Below the pieces are notes generated by a model. It was not told where the DNA came from. It made no database searches and saw nothing but the letters and a program-made list of their open reading frames with translations. From Parasponia andersonii (lineage: Eukaryota; Streptophyta; Magnoliopsida; Rosales; Cannabaceae), in NCBI GenBank assembly GCA_002914805.1, contig JXTB01000168.1:271998-335997 (forward strand): a stretch of 64,000 bases of DNA. Reading direction: 5' to 3'. How positions within the stretch are numbered: the stretch's first letter is position 1; every line of letters starts with the position of its first letter. Made by a program: the position numbers and the translations under genes. This document shows positions 1-11,500 of the stretch, piece by piece.

Positions 1-1130
1 GGCATAAGAGGAACAAAGCAATTTAGTTAGGATTTTTATAAATTTAACATATATTAAAAGCATCTAAATTACGTCGAAATATAGTTGAAACGCATCAAAA
101 TAGGTCGAAAAGTTATCGAAATTTCGATCATTTTGATTTCGACGAGATTTCGATTGTCATCGAAAAATCTTACAGAAACTATCTCAATTGAGAACAAATA
201 GCAAAGAGTGGAAATTGTCCACGGAACAAATCATCGAAAAACAGAGCACGTCGAAATGGAATCAAAAATTAATCGAAAACAGTCGAAAAAAGATTAACTA
301 CTAGCTACTAGAAGAGAACAGGTCATCGAACTGTGATCGAAAAACAGTCGAACTAACATCGAAAATTTAGAGCAGCCTAATTTTCTATTTTAAATTGTCA
401 TCGAAAATGTATCGAAATACTGTAAAAAACCTATTTCTAAGGGTATCGAAGTTTCGACTCTGTAAATCGAAACACAGTCGAAATACCATCGAAAACACGT
501 CGAAATACCATCGAAAACATGTCGAAATACCATCGAATATCATCGAACTGTGATCGAAAAACAGTCGAACTGACATCGAAAATTTAGATTTTCTATTTTA
601 AAATGTCATCGAAAATATATCGAAATTTCAGCACTATTCATCGAAATAAAATCGAAACACAGTCGAACCATCGAAAAGGTATCGAAATTTCGACTCTGTA
701 AATCGAAATACAATCGAAATACCATCGAATATCATCGAACTGTCATCGAAAATTTAGAGCAGCCTTATTTTCTATTTTAAAAGACAAATTAGCTTTAAAT
801 GTCATGAAAAATGTATCGAAATTGCAGCATTATTCATCCAAACCTCATCGAAATAAAATCGAAACACAGTCGAAATAACATCGAAAGTTTATTTTACCTA
901 TTTAATAGAGAATACGGAGCATATTTAACCTAATTTCTCTTTTAAATATCATCGAAAAGGTATCGAAATTTCGACTCTGTAAATCGAAACACAGTCGAAA
1001 TACCATAGAAAACACGTCGAATTTCGCGTGATTTTCCGGTACTATTTTCAGCCATACTCATCGAAATATGATCGAAAATTTAGACCTGCTAATCGAAAAT
1101 GCATCGAAAAAATGTCGGAATGAAGTGAAA
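1..1130. repeat. TCGAA-rich array with about 11-bp periodicity
   Basis: By hand count the pentamer TCGAA occurs about 52 times on the + strand here, against roughly one expected by chance, while its complement TTCGA is rare. In the best stretch the TCGA cores start at 467, 478, 489, 500, 511, 522, 533, 543, 554, 565 and 576, so nearly every step is 11 bp. A second run (641 to 746) keeps mostly 10-11 bp steps. Larger blocks repeat as well: a block starting GGTATCGAA and continuing with TTTCGACTCTGTAAATCGAA begins at 442, 678 and 959. The minus strand has a 63-codon open frame (385-576) only because TTTCGA lacks stops. I do not recognise the family; it could be the inner repeat of a DNA transposon or a degenerate satellite. 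Confidence 0.85.
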
Positions 1131-1640
1131 AATTTCTAAATCGTCTTCTACTACAAATGCCCTAAATTAAAAAAAAAATAAAACTCTCAAATTAGATTTT
1201 GCTTACCTTCTTTTGGGGACTCATTTTTCTCAACGTAATCCTAAACAGTGAGAGAGATTTACGATAGACGGCACGACGAGATTTCGTCTTTCTCGGTTAA
1301 CGACGCGATGATTCTTGACTCTTCAGAGAAGGAGACAAAAGAGAGAGTTGGAGAGAGAGAGAGAGAGAAATGAGGAGTTTAAGGAGAAGAGACATATTTT
1401 CTCTTAGGTATTAGTAAGGATATTTTCGTCCGCAAGCATATTTTCAAATGTTTTTTAACTTGTGCATATGGGCCAAAATAAGGGTATTACGGAGCATATT
1501 TAACCTAATTTCCCGTCGCAAAACCTCCAAATCCCCCAAAATTCCTAGCTCCTCTCCTTCTCTCACGATTTCTCTCTCTTTCCCTCTTTTCTTCTTCTTC
1601 TTCTTCTTCTTATTTTCGCACCCTCAATTTTGCAGCCTTT
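1131..1640. other. Non-coding stretch with purine and pyrimidine-rich tracts
   Basis: This stretch holds a GA-rich tract near 1340-1370 and a CT/TTC-rich tract at 1545-1615. A 25-bp sequence starting TACGGAGCATATTTAACC at 1488 repeats exactly one found at 913. Read on the minus strand it resembles a gene leader: pyrimidine-rich DNA, then an ATG at 1224 followed six codons later by a GTAAGC donor-like site at 1206-1201. No downstream coding exon could be recognised, so no gene is called. Confidence 0.4.
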
Positions 1641-3395
1641 CATAGCCACCGTCGGTGTTCCTCCAACCACGAGCTATAGCCAAACTTGAAGCCTGAAGAT
1701 CATGAACCTCCGCCGGCTACCTCAGCCACCTGGTATGTGGCCAACTGCGAGGGAGAGAGGCAAAAAGTCGCGCTAGTTGCATGCACAAGTCGCACATTTT
1801 GCGGCCAAATTCTGGCATTCTAGCCATCATGGCCACCGCCCACCACCACTAAGTTGAAGTCCAAGCTTTCTCCTAATAGGTTGACCCTCTACTGCCATCA
1901 ATTTCTACCCAAAAAGCTTCGGTGAGTATTTAAAAGATTTGTTGGTATTTTCCTCACAAAAAGTGGTACCTGTGCAATTATTTTTCAAATGTTCATCCAA
2001 TGCTCATGAAATTTTAGGAATGAAAATATGGGTTGAAACAAGATGAAAAGTAGAAATTTTGTTGAAAATGGATGGGTAGATTGAGAGAAATTCAAGCTTG
2101 ATATTTGTGGCATTTATCTAAATATTTCCAGAAAATTGTATTTTTGTAACTTTTCTAATTAGTTTCTAATTAATCCCAAATTTGAACTAGAGGCCTTAAA
2201 ACTGAAATTGGACTTCGAAATTAGACTAAGTAAGATCAAGAGACGGGTTTTGATACAAAACATCGATATGTTTTGAGATGACACAAAGTCCGAGATGTGA
2301 GGATTGAGATTTTGCCTCGATTTACATACTATGGGTCCGGTCTAGACATGGGGCCCAAATTAATCGAATTATATGTCTAATATGATATTTTTGGATGCTC
2401 TGAATTTAGTAATGACCTCTGTTTCTCAATTTGAGGTTTTGTTTGGAAAGTTACCTCTTAAAACGAGCTCACAGGATCCCAAAACGACCTTTCAATGCGA
2501 CCGAGTGACCAACGGGAGAATCTACAAGCATTGATAGTGTAATCTAGCTATTCAGGTGAGGTAGGGGTTCAACTACCAAGTTTTTATCTTTGTTTTGATA
2601 AAAATATGCATTATGACCTATTTCTTAAAATTGTCGACTTTAATGGATTTAATTGATTTAATTGAATATTTGGTAAACTTTGGATTGTTCTGGAATTGGA
2701 TTGTGTAATTTTTATGTAGGTTTAAAATTTTGTTTTTAGGAAAATACAGCCGTTATGCTGCCCGATTTTCTATAAATCCCAAAATAATACTAAATAGGGT
2801 TTAAAGCATGATTTTTTGATACCTTTGATGCATGATTGTTATACACTTTATGATATATTGTACTTACAATAGAAATACACACTTGAGTTTTATTTTAGTA
2901 TCATGGTATTTAGATCGCTGGCGAGTTTCTGCAGTACTATATGAGAGACCTAAGCCCCTACACAGGATTTGTTGACACACCTCTAGGTAATGTCAAGTTG
3001 CCAGGTTCTTTTGTTCAAGAGGTATTATAGGATCGTGATGAGAGGATGAGAGCTCATACTTATACTTGGTTGATTTATGATATGTATAATATGATTGTAA
3101 CTTTAGTTTTAGTTTTGATTACATGATTACTCATGATCTTAATTGCTTGGCAAACTTATTTTATAAATAGGTTTTGGAAAGGTACTAGTCATGTAGGTTT
3201 GAAAAGTTGCATTATGTTAAAAAGGTAATTGAATTCCTAATGAGTATATGAATGCAGGTTTAGACAATGTTTTTAAAGTAGCTATCGTTTTTTTGAAAAA
3301 TTGATGTTTCTAAAATTTTCTAAAATAAATTATGAATTTCTACTTGTAAAATTCTTCTTCTGTCACTGGCTCAAGATTTGGGTCATGACAATAGC
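1641..3395 (+). mobile_element. LTR-like non-coding segment (possible solo or truncated LTR)
   Basis: A long segment without a coding frame. It has a moderately GC-rich leader with Pro/His-type codons (1640-1920), a GGTGAGT-type donor at 1921, and an AT-rich body. It stops near 3390 in GGGTCATGACA, a TG/CA-type end much like the end of the gypsy LTR at 61166. This composition is common in long LTRs of plant Ty3/gypsy or LARD elements. I found neither a matching second copy nor a primer site in the window, so the assignment is inference. Confidence 0.3.
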
Positions 3396-3574
3396 TCTCT
3401 TGTTACCTTGTCTCTTGACATTGAGTAGATTACAATCCAACATTCATACAAGTCTAGAGTAAGTTCACCAAAAAGCTATTCCTTTCTACCTAATGTAATT
3501 ATTCTCTAACTTAAAAAACTGTGGTGAAAAATTTATCGTAAAAGACTTTTTTATTTCCTTCTTTAAAAAAAAAA

Positions 3575-3765
3575 AAGAAAAATTCTTATCAAGGATACAG
3601 CTCTCTCTGAAGCTAAAAGCTCAGTGAGAGTTGCTATAGATCAAGTTGGAAGATAAAAAAAAAAAAAAAAAAAATCTTTACTTTCTTCTAAAAAAAAAAA
3701 TCTTACTATGGATACAACTTTTTTTGACGCAAAAAGTTGAGTGAGAGGCTATCGAGAGGGACATT
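3575..3765 (+). repeat. Diverged tandem duplication of about 115 bp
   Basis: Two similar units lie in tandem. Both run from an A-tract through TCTTA and GGATACA to a run around AAAAGCTCAGTGAGAG or AAAAGTTGAGTGAGAG. The first is at about 3580-3660 and the second at about 3700-3765, separated by A-runs. No coding content. Confidence 0.45.
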
Positions 3766-3808
3766 TTTTTTTCTTTCAAAACCTCAGTTTGGCAAAGAAG
3801 AGCATCAG

Positions 3809-4184
3809 ACCATCTTCAATCTATAAAACTAAAATGATATAATTTTCATACTAAAATTGTGTATTTTCACATCAAATAGTAACTTTATCTCTAATTTATT
3901 ATACAATTTTTAACACCAAAAAAGAATATTTCCTATATATTCTTTTTTATGTATTTTTTATATAACGTTTTTACGTTTCTAACATCATTTCTAATAAGAA
4001 AACTAAAAAAACAAAAACAAAAAGAAAAGGATTTGGTGTTATTGAACAGTCCTACACCTTTATTGGTATAGTACTGTTTATAATGGTGTAAACGGCAAAA
4101 TCTTGTGATAATTTGGCATTGGATTGGAGAACTCCAATGCCAAAACGACTTATGCACGCCATTATAGTGCGTGTTGGAAATGCC
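3809..4184. mobile_element. MITE-like element
   Basis: The left edge reads ACCATCTTCAATCTATAAAA. The right edge GTTGGAAATGCC reads GGCATTTCCAAC on the other strand, so the ends are imperfect inverted repeats of the CATCTCCAAC type common in plant MITEs. The interior is AT-rich and non-coding. I saw no clear target duplication, so the boundaries are tentative. Confidence 0.35.
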
Positions 4185-4259
4185 TTAAAGGAGAAATTAT
4201 AGGAATCCTGTCTAAGTTGAAAAAAAAAAAAAAAAAAAACCACTTCATCAGTGAACCAA

Positions 4260-5850
4260 TCTCAAAAAAAGAGCTTTATTGAAATAAAACGAAATATATA
4301 AATGCAATCAGAAGGATAAGAAAACGGCACCAAAAGGCAAACCAGAAAACAATATTGAAGATGCCCAGAGAGAGAGCAAAATTAGACCTGCGGAAAATTC
4401 AATGTAGGAAACTAGAGGGAATAACCCACCCAATTTAACCAAAATTATAAAACGGAAGATCGTACCCCCCAATTCCAGGACATGTAAGTGCGTATAGATT
4501 TATATTTATATTAAATCAGACACTGGAAAATTAGGTGCACTGTAGCTACTATATATACACAAAGGTTATATCAAACAACACAAGTAATAGTGTAATACTC
4601 ATCTGATTTGGTTTGGACTAATTAAGGGCCTTGAAATATTCGAAACCTATGTTAATAATTAACTGGAAACTGAGCCCATCATCGAATCCAGAAGCTAGAT
4701 CGAACACAGTCTAAATGGTTTCTTTCGGTACGTTTGCAACAAAAGAGAAATTCTGTATGTTTCATTCGAAAAAATACCTACATCTAAAATAAAATTTCCT
4801 TTACCCTAAAAAATAATAATAATAAAAAGTTTCCTTGATGAAAAGACTGCAAAATGACAATAGTACAAATAATACATTCATCACTTTTTGATAGGATATA
4901 GGTTTTTGATATATATATTCTGCATGTTAGTTTTATGATAGAATATTAATTTAGGGTAGTTTTATCTAGAAAATGTTTATACCTCATATTTACAAGTCTT
5001 TTCATAAAGGAAATTTTATTTCCTCCCAACTTTCATGAATTAATATTCTTCTTCTTTTTTACTCTTTATCTTTTTTACCAAACAAAACAGGATAGGGAAT
5101 TATCACGTCAATTTTTTAAGTTTGAACAAATGATAAGGTCAATTGGGAACGTAAAATTTTTGGAAAGCTGACCTATCTCGGCAATCTCTACCACTATTTA
5201 CTAATTGAATACTGGTCGCATACGTGCATCGTCCAAACAGACACACCATGCTTTTCTCCTTCTAGTAGTTAGATGGACATGAGATAGTTTTGTAACTTTT
5301 TCAAAGAACATCAACTTTGGTTTTATCAGAAATATGCACATGCAAATTTGTGTGTCTAAAATAGGGCCCTTAGCAAATATCATAAAGCTAACAATATCAT
5401 ATGTTCATGGCAACACAAGCAACAAAAGCAATAAATCAAATATAAAGCGAGATACCAAATTTTTACATGGAAAACCCAATGAGGAAAAAAACCACGGGAC
5501 CGTACTTCAAACTTCTGTTATCACCAATAATAATAATGGATTATAAAAGGTTCTCTAGAATAAGTACTAGAGGCAACAATATTAAGAATAAATATTCTTT
5601 GATCAATGACAATATAATCATCATCTAATTAATAAAGATGTACTAAAAAAAGTAAAACTTAAGGTCTCGCCGAATGAGTTTGTAAGCAGCGCACCTTAGA
5701 GAGAATAATCAGATAAACTGAATTGGTAGATTTGTCTTTAGCCCCACTTAACACTCCCCCTCCCACAGCTACTATCGCTGCCTAAACTATATATACTTCC
5801 CCTTTTTTTTTGGTTTTCTAAATCTTAATCAAGACTACACGATAGATCAT
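4260..5850. other. AT-rich intergenic stretch, no gene seen
   Basis: No gene is recognised. The piece around 5455-5505 (ACATGGAAAACCCAATGAGG followed by AAAAACCACGGGACCG) resembles a fragment that recurs in plant copia-type LTRs or their flanks. This similarity is recalled rather than searched. Confidence 0.35.
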
Positions 5851-5851
5851 T

Positions 5852-6170
5852 TTGGGTCAAATTATATTTAGTCTCTGAAAAATAACTAAAATCCCATATT
5901 GGTCCTTAAACCATGCTTTTGTCTCTGTTTAGTCCTTAAATTTTCAGATACTAAGTTCTATGTACTGAATTGTTAGTACTTTTTAAGTCTCAATTTCTGT
6001 CAAGATATAAATTTGGACAATTCTATTACATAAACTATGGATAGAAAATGGGCAAAGGAAGCATAATTCAGGGTAGCAGAATATAAGATTTGAATGCTCG
6101 TGAACTAAAATGAGACAAATATGTAGTTTGAGGACCATAACGAAGATTGTGTTTTATTTATGAGATGAAA
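5852..6170. mobile_element. Foldback MITE-like element
   Basis: The left half contains TTGGTCCTTAAACCATGC then TTTTGTCTCTGTTTAG. The reverse complement of the right half contains ATGGTCCTCAAACTACAT then ATTTGTCTCATTTTAG, so the two arms pair imperfectly over about 100 bp. The interior is non-coding. Ends and target duplication are not clear enough to classify further. Confidence 0.45.
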
Positions 6171-6294
6171 AATAAGAAAGTAATGCATGGTAGCAACACA
6201 TATAAAAGTCATATACAATAATGTGACACGTATTTTAAGTTACTTTTTTTTTTAATAAGTAGAACCACACCATATAAATAATTGGTTAATTAAA

Positions 6295-7336
6295 AAAACA
6301 CATCACATTATTGTGTAATTTCGGAGCAAAAATTACGTATATCCCAAGCATTACACTTAACCCTAGTCATTTTCTAATTTTCTATTTGAATGTGTAAATG
6401 ACGTGTTTTTCATTCAACGTTGAATTTTATGCCTACACAAAAATAAACCGTCATTTATAGTTCTTCTTTCACTAAGCAATATGTCGTTTATTAAGAAGTT
6501 GTTCGCAAGTGTAATCAAGTTTAAGGGAAAAATTTATCCAAGGAAAAAGAAGGTGCTTATACCTAAGAGGTCTACTAAGGCCAAAACAAAACTCGTATAT
6601 ACAAAATTAACTATGTCACTCAATTTATTTATAGGTGCTCTATTCCTTAACAAACTCTGAAATATATTATCTTCTCCCATACATCCGAAACTATTTATAC
6701 CATTGGTGCCACTTGAAGCACCCTACTATCCAATGATGATTCTAATCCCAATTTGGATCTCGACCACGCCTCATTTCAGCTGTGGTCAAAAAATTTTGAT
6801 CGTAGTCGAGTATGTCTGGCGTGAACCCCGACCCTTTCAACTGATGCCTCAACCATAATCAGGAATTTTAGACTGTACTCGAAAAATTGCTACCCCTATA
6901 GAATAAGGTTGGTCGCGTTTCTAGCATTGCCTCTTTTTATTTTAGTGTTTTTTGACATGATTGAAATTTTTTTATTGGGGTCAGATTGGGCATAATTTTT
7001 GAATTCTGAATTTTTTATCGAAAAAAAAATGTGTTTTATAAATGATTTATAGTTTTCTATTTTTTTATCGCATGCTTTAAAAGAGGGTTAAAAACACACC
7101 ATAATTATGTATGTGATTTTTGAGTAAAAATTATGTGTGTCCCCACCATACCCTAGTCATTTTCTAATTTCCTATTTGAATGTGTACATGACATGTTGTT
7201 CACTTAATATTGAATGTTATGCATACACAAAAAAGAATAGTCGTTTTTTCTTCTTTCACTGAGCGATATGTCGTTTCTAAAGAAGTTGTTCTCAAGTATA
7301 ATCAAGTTCAAGGGAAAAATTTATCCAAGAAAATGA
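6295..7336 (+). repeat. Diverged direct repeat pair of about 240 bp
   Basis: Segment 6295-6540 recurs at about 7090-7330 in the same orientation, offset by about 795 bp. Shared blocks include CCCTAGTCATTTTCTAATTT, CTATTTGAATGTGTA, ATGTCGTTT, AAGAAGTTGTTC and GGGAAAAATTTATCCAAG. The ~550 bp between them shows no recognisable coding sequence. The layout fits either a tandem segmental duplication or a small non-autonomous element with LTR-like ends. Confidence 0.6.
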
Positions 7337-7339
7337 AGT

Positions 7340-8519
7340 TAGAGGGAAAAGTAATTTAGAAAAGAAAAAGAAAAATTTACGCTGGATACAATAGCATATA
7401 AAAGAAGTGCGCGCTTGTCATTCCTTTTTTATTCTTCAACGAAGAAATAACTTAAAAAGGGACAAAAGGTAACCGATAACATATTGTTTGTTTGTCGTTC
7501 GAATGAAAAACGACGTCATTTGGTTAAACCAAAAAGGAAAAAAAAAAAAGAAAAAGAAAAAGGTGATGGTCGATCTATTATTAGCATTTTGCTTTTCTTT
7601 TTTCTCAGCAGTCTTAACTCTACTAGTATAATTTAGTTAATTATAAAATATTAAATGTAATAGCTAAATTTCCTTGGTCACTGGAAAATTTCCTTTGCAT
7701 CGATTTAAATAACTACTTTATTTCAAGCACAGTGTTCCAGTATCCAATCTGTATATATAATGGTGCTAAAATCAATTCAAACATTTTATTATGATTACAA
7801 GAGTAAGAACAACAATAAAATACACTCATACTTAATTTCAATTACAGACCACGTGCGTTGATCTACAGCTCCTTCTCCACGCTCCGAAAAAAAAAAAAAG
7901 GAAGGAAAAAACAACAACAACAACAACAACCTCGTGCTTGGATTAATTCTTTAAATGTCAAACTCGTATTTAGATATATTTCATATTATTTAAAGTCAAT
8001 AAATATTGACTATTTAAGCGATGATCATAGAGGAAATTNTAGTTGGTTACTAATTAATCAAACCTATCTTGATTAGCTTTAAATGTATATATGCAAAAGC
8101 AAGAGTTACCATGGCTTAAAAGCCATTATCAATACAATGCCAACTCAAACTCCTTCACATTCACAATTTGATAAACTTGAAACTTCTATACGCTTCTTTT
8201 GATCATTTTCTTATTGCTCTTAAATTTAATCAATGTTAATTATAAAATTGTTTTGAATCAGATTTCGATCGAGCTGGTATATATGAAATTTCTAGCTAGA
8301 TGGAAGATTATACTTTCCTAGCTACAAAAACAAAAGCCAAAAAGGACTAAATATTCCTTTGAGAGATCTTATATTAATCCTTATGTATACTTAACAAACA
8401 CCTTTCTGAATAGTTTTGATTGTTCTAGCTAATTATAAATCAACCTACTTTTCTTCTGTTTTGAAGAAAGTAACAGGTGACACTACGCTTAATTTGGGAA
8501 AATCATTGTTATGCATATA

Positions 8520-8559
<40 letters not shown>

Positions 8560-11500
8560 TAAGTAATTGTACATTTCTCTAAATAATTATAACTGTTTTG
8601 ATATGTGTAGAGACAAGAACTTGATAAAGTATATAAATTATGTAGACACATTTAAAAATTGACTTGCATATTCAAATGTCTACTACTTAATTATTTAGCT
8701 AGGAAAAGAAAGTTTTCTTCTCCAGAATCCTCAAAACGTGTAACCATATATAATCATTGACCTTGTTATTTTAATAATTAGAGCATGGTTGGTGCTTTTA
8801 CTTGACCATTATATAATTAATTGTAATAGTTTAACATCTCTGATCGCTGGAAAACTGTGATAAGAGAAAATAATTATAATTGCTTTGCTAGCTAGTTGAA
8901 TGATCCAATTTTAGGCCTAGAGGGAGTTCAAACTCGGATTATAAAAATACATAAACTTATGGGCTCTGGAATGGGAAAGTATGCTTCTTATATATTAAAT
9001 GATTGCCAAAAGAATCTTCCCAAAGTTTGGAACATTTTTCCATCATATCAAGTCTTGTTAATCCACAGAAAAAAAGGACGTAGTAAATACCAAAAGAATA
9101 TATTTCAGCGCTAGAGATGCATTTTCTTAAGTTTAATATTGTCTTTCCCTACATAAAATATAGCAATATTATTAAAAACAAATTTACTAAGCTAACTTTA
9201 ATTAGCTCAAAAAAAAAAATAGTTCGACCATTTGTTTCACTATACAACTACATAAAATTTCATAATTATATATAATTTCCTTCCAGCGGATCAAAAAATA
9301 ATATTAACATGTAGTGGTTGAGCTTATAAACTAATATATATTTGCATTAAAGATCCAAACCCACTTATATCTAAAGCAGGAATTCCATTATATATAAAGT
9401 AGAGCTCAAGGTTGCAGTCATTAGATAATTAAGTATTATTTCTTTTGTAAAAGAAAACCTTGGACTTGCTCAACATGCGCACAAAAGGTGGGTGGATCCA
9501 TGATCTCTCTAATTGCCAATCTTGCGATATTAAATTATGTCATTAAAAAATTTAAGAAAAAGATTAGTTTGCTTATTAGTTGAACGTGGTGGGTACCTCG
9601 GATTTTAGCTCAACATTAGGGCACTGTTAATTACTTTTCTTGTGCCCGTAGGCGTCTTTAATTAGTCGTTGATCTTATCGTTGTTGAAATAATCAATGAG
9701 ATTTGTGCATAAATTAATCCGAAAGGTGACAACTTTGCACGGGTTATTAGGTTTCCGTTGGAGCACTACTTGCTTATTAAAATATTAACAAAATGAAATG
9801 CCAATTAAGTGCTTAATTATCTTTTCGATTAATCAAAACTAGACCATGAATTTTTAATTAAGTAGTTTATGTCATAGCGACATATTGAATAGCAATTGGC
9901 TCGATGAGGTTCAATTCGTCACTAATGTTGCTCATTTCTAAGTCTTGGAGCCAAATTGCAAGTACAGGGATTCAAGTCAACATTACATATTTATGTGTAA
10001 TTTTTTTTTATTAATCTCTTAAAATAAAGTAGTTATATTAGTTAGTATTTGATTTGTTCATGTTGGATTGTTGTGACCTATATATGTCTTGATTTGTCAA
10101 TAAGTTGAGGCTAGATATTGTCGGCCCTTGACAATCTGTGTGAAAGGTCTTCATATCTTTTTTTACGGAAAAATAACTAATCATTGACATCATTTCGTGG
10201 AATTATATATGAAGTAAATATGTACTAATCAAGCTATAGCTAGCTACGTATTTGTATATAAATATATAGGTGTGTATACATGTATGGACATATCAAAGGG
10301 ACTTTCGTATATACTAAATTTTCTGCCTCTAAAATTTTCCTTTATTACGGTCTTCTTGATTGGTCGATTTCCATATGAACCGACGCTAAAGGCAAAATTC
10401 AAGTTGAAATGAAATCTAGCAGCTAGTATGTAAGTTTTATATTTGTGGAATTGAATCAATAGAATTTTTAGCTATTAATCATGATTGACCATAGAATTCG
10501 GTTGCTGGTCAAAGTGAAGTCATGTACTATTCGGAGTATGCAATGGAGAAGTATATTATTTTATTTATTCTATAATTTTCAAGTAGCAAGGAAAATTAGT
10601 ATTGACAAAATAAATTACCTATGTAACTTAAATAATAGTAATAAATGTGCGTTTCTTGTGTCTTTCTGTTATGTTTTCTCTGAGTCGTCCATATGCAAGA
10701 TGCCAGAATTTGAATGCAAATTTGTCAAGTTCCTTTGGCATATATATGGCCCTGATCAGTTGAACACAGATTACGTTCACATTACGGACATGTATACTAC
10801 GTAGTTAGCAACTTAGCACATGAGGACATTGTCCTAAAGCACAATAAAAAGCATTATGCCATTACCTAAAAAATAAAAATAAAAACATTATGTGTATATA
10901 TAGAACTGAGCAAAAGAAAATTAGAGGAGTCTAAATTTTAAGTTCTAATCTTTTATTTTCTTTTCATTATCTCATGGGCTCGTGATTTAAAAGGAAACAT
11001 ATATGGAGAACTAAAAACTAATAATCAAATCCGTATGATATGAGAAATAATACAAAGATCATTTTTATAAGCACAAGGAATTAATTTTCAAAGCCAAAGT
11101 ATAAAAATCTCTATAGATTTGACATTTTTCATTTATTAATTTGATAAGCACAACACAAATATAGATCTCCGTTTTAAATTATAACTGGCTAGTATTAGTT
11201 AGTAACTCCAGTACGTAGTAAAAATCTTCTTTATATATATATAAATATGGAATATTATAATATACATTGAGACTTTTTATAAATATAAAATATATGTATT
11301 AGAGAGGACAGAGAAATATATGACTTTGTAAAGAATGAGAAACATTGATGGTGAAGTATGATGCGGACAAGAAAGATATGGTAAGAGGATTGATCAATAG
11401 TTTCCACTAAAAAAAGATAGGATTGGATTAGCAAAATCTAAGGTGGGTTTTGGTCCTTTCCGTGGAGAATCCTTTCGGCTTTTTAAATTTCCCATTTCTT

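Noticed and set aside
385..576. 63-codon minus-strand frame with repeating Phe-Asp/Phe-Arg pattern
   Set aside because: The pattern follows directly from the 11-bp TCGAA repeat, whose complement lacks stop codons; not evidence of a protein.
1448..1645. 65-codon frame ending in poly-Phe
   Set aside because: The Phe run comes from a TTC microsatellite in non-coding LTR-like or leader DNA; no homology recognised.
7858..8076. 72-codon open frame with poly-Lys/Gln
   Set aside because: Starts in A-rich and CAA microsatellite DNA and includes the ambiguous base at 8039; looks like low-complexity sequence.
10481..10804. 107-codon open frame in AT-rich intergenic DNA
   Set aside because: No recognisable domain, base composition equals the flanks, and no splice partners or promoter signs were seen.
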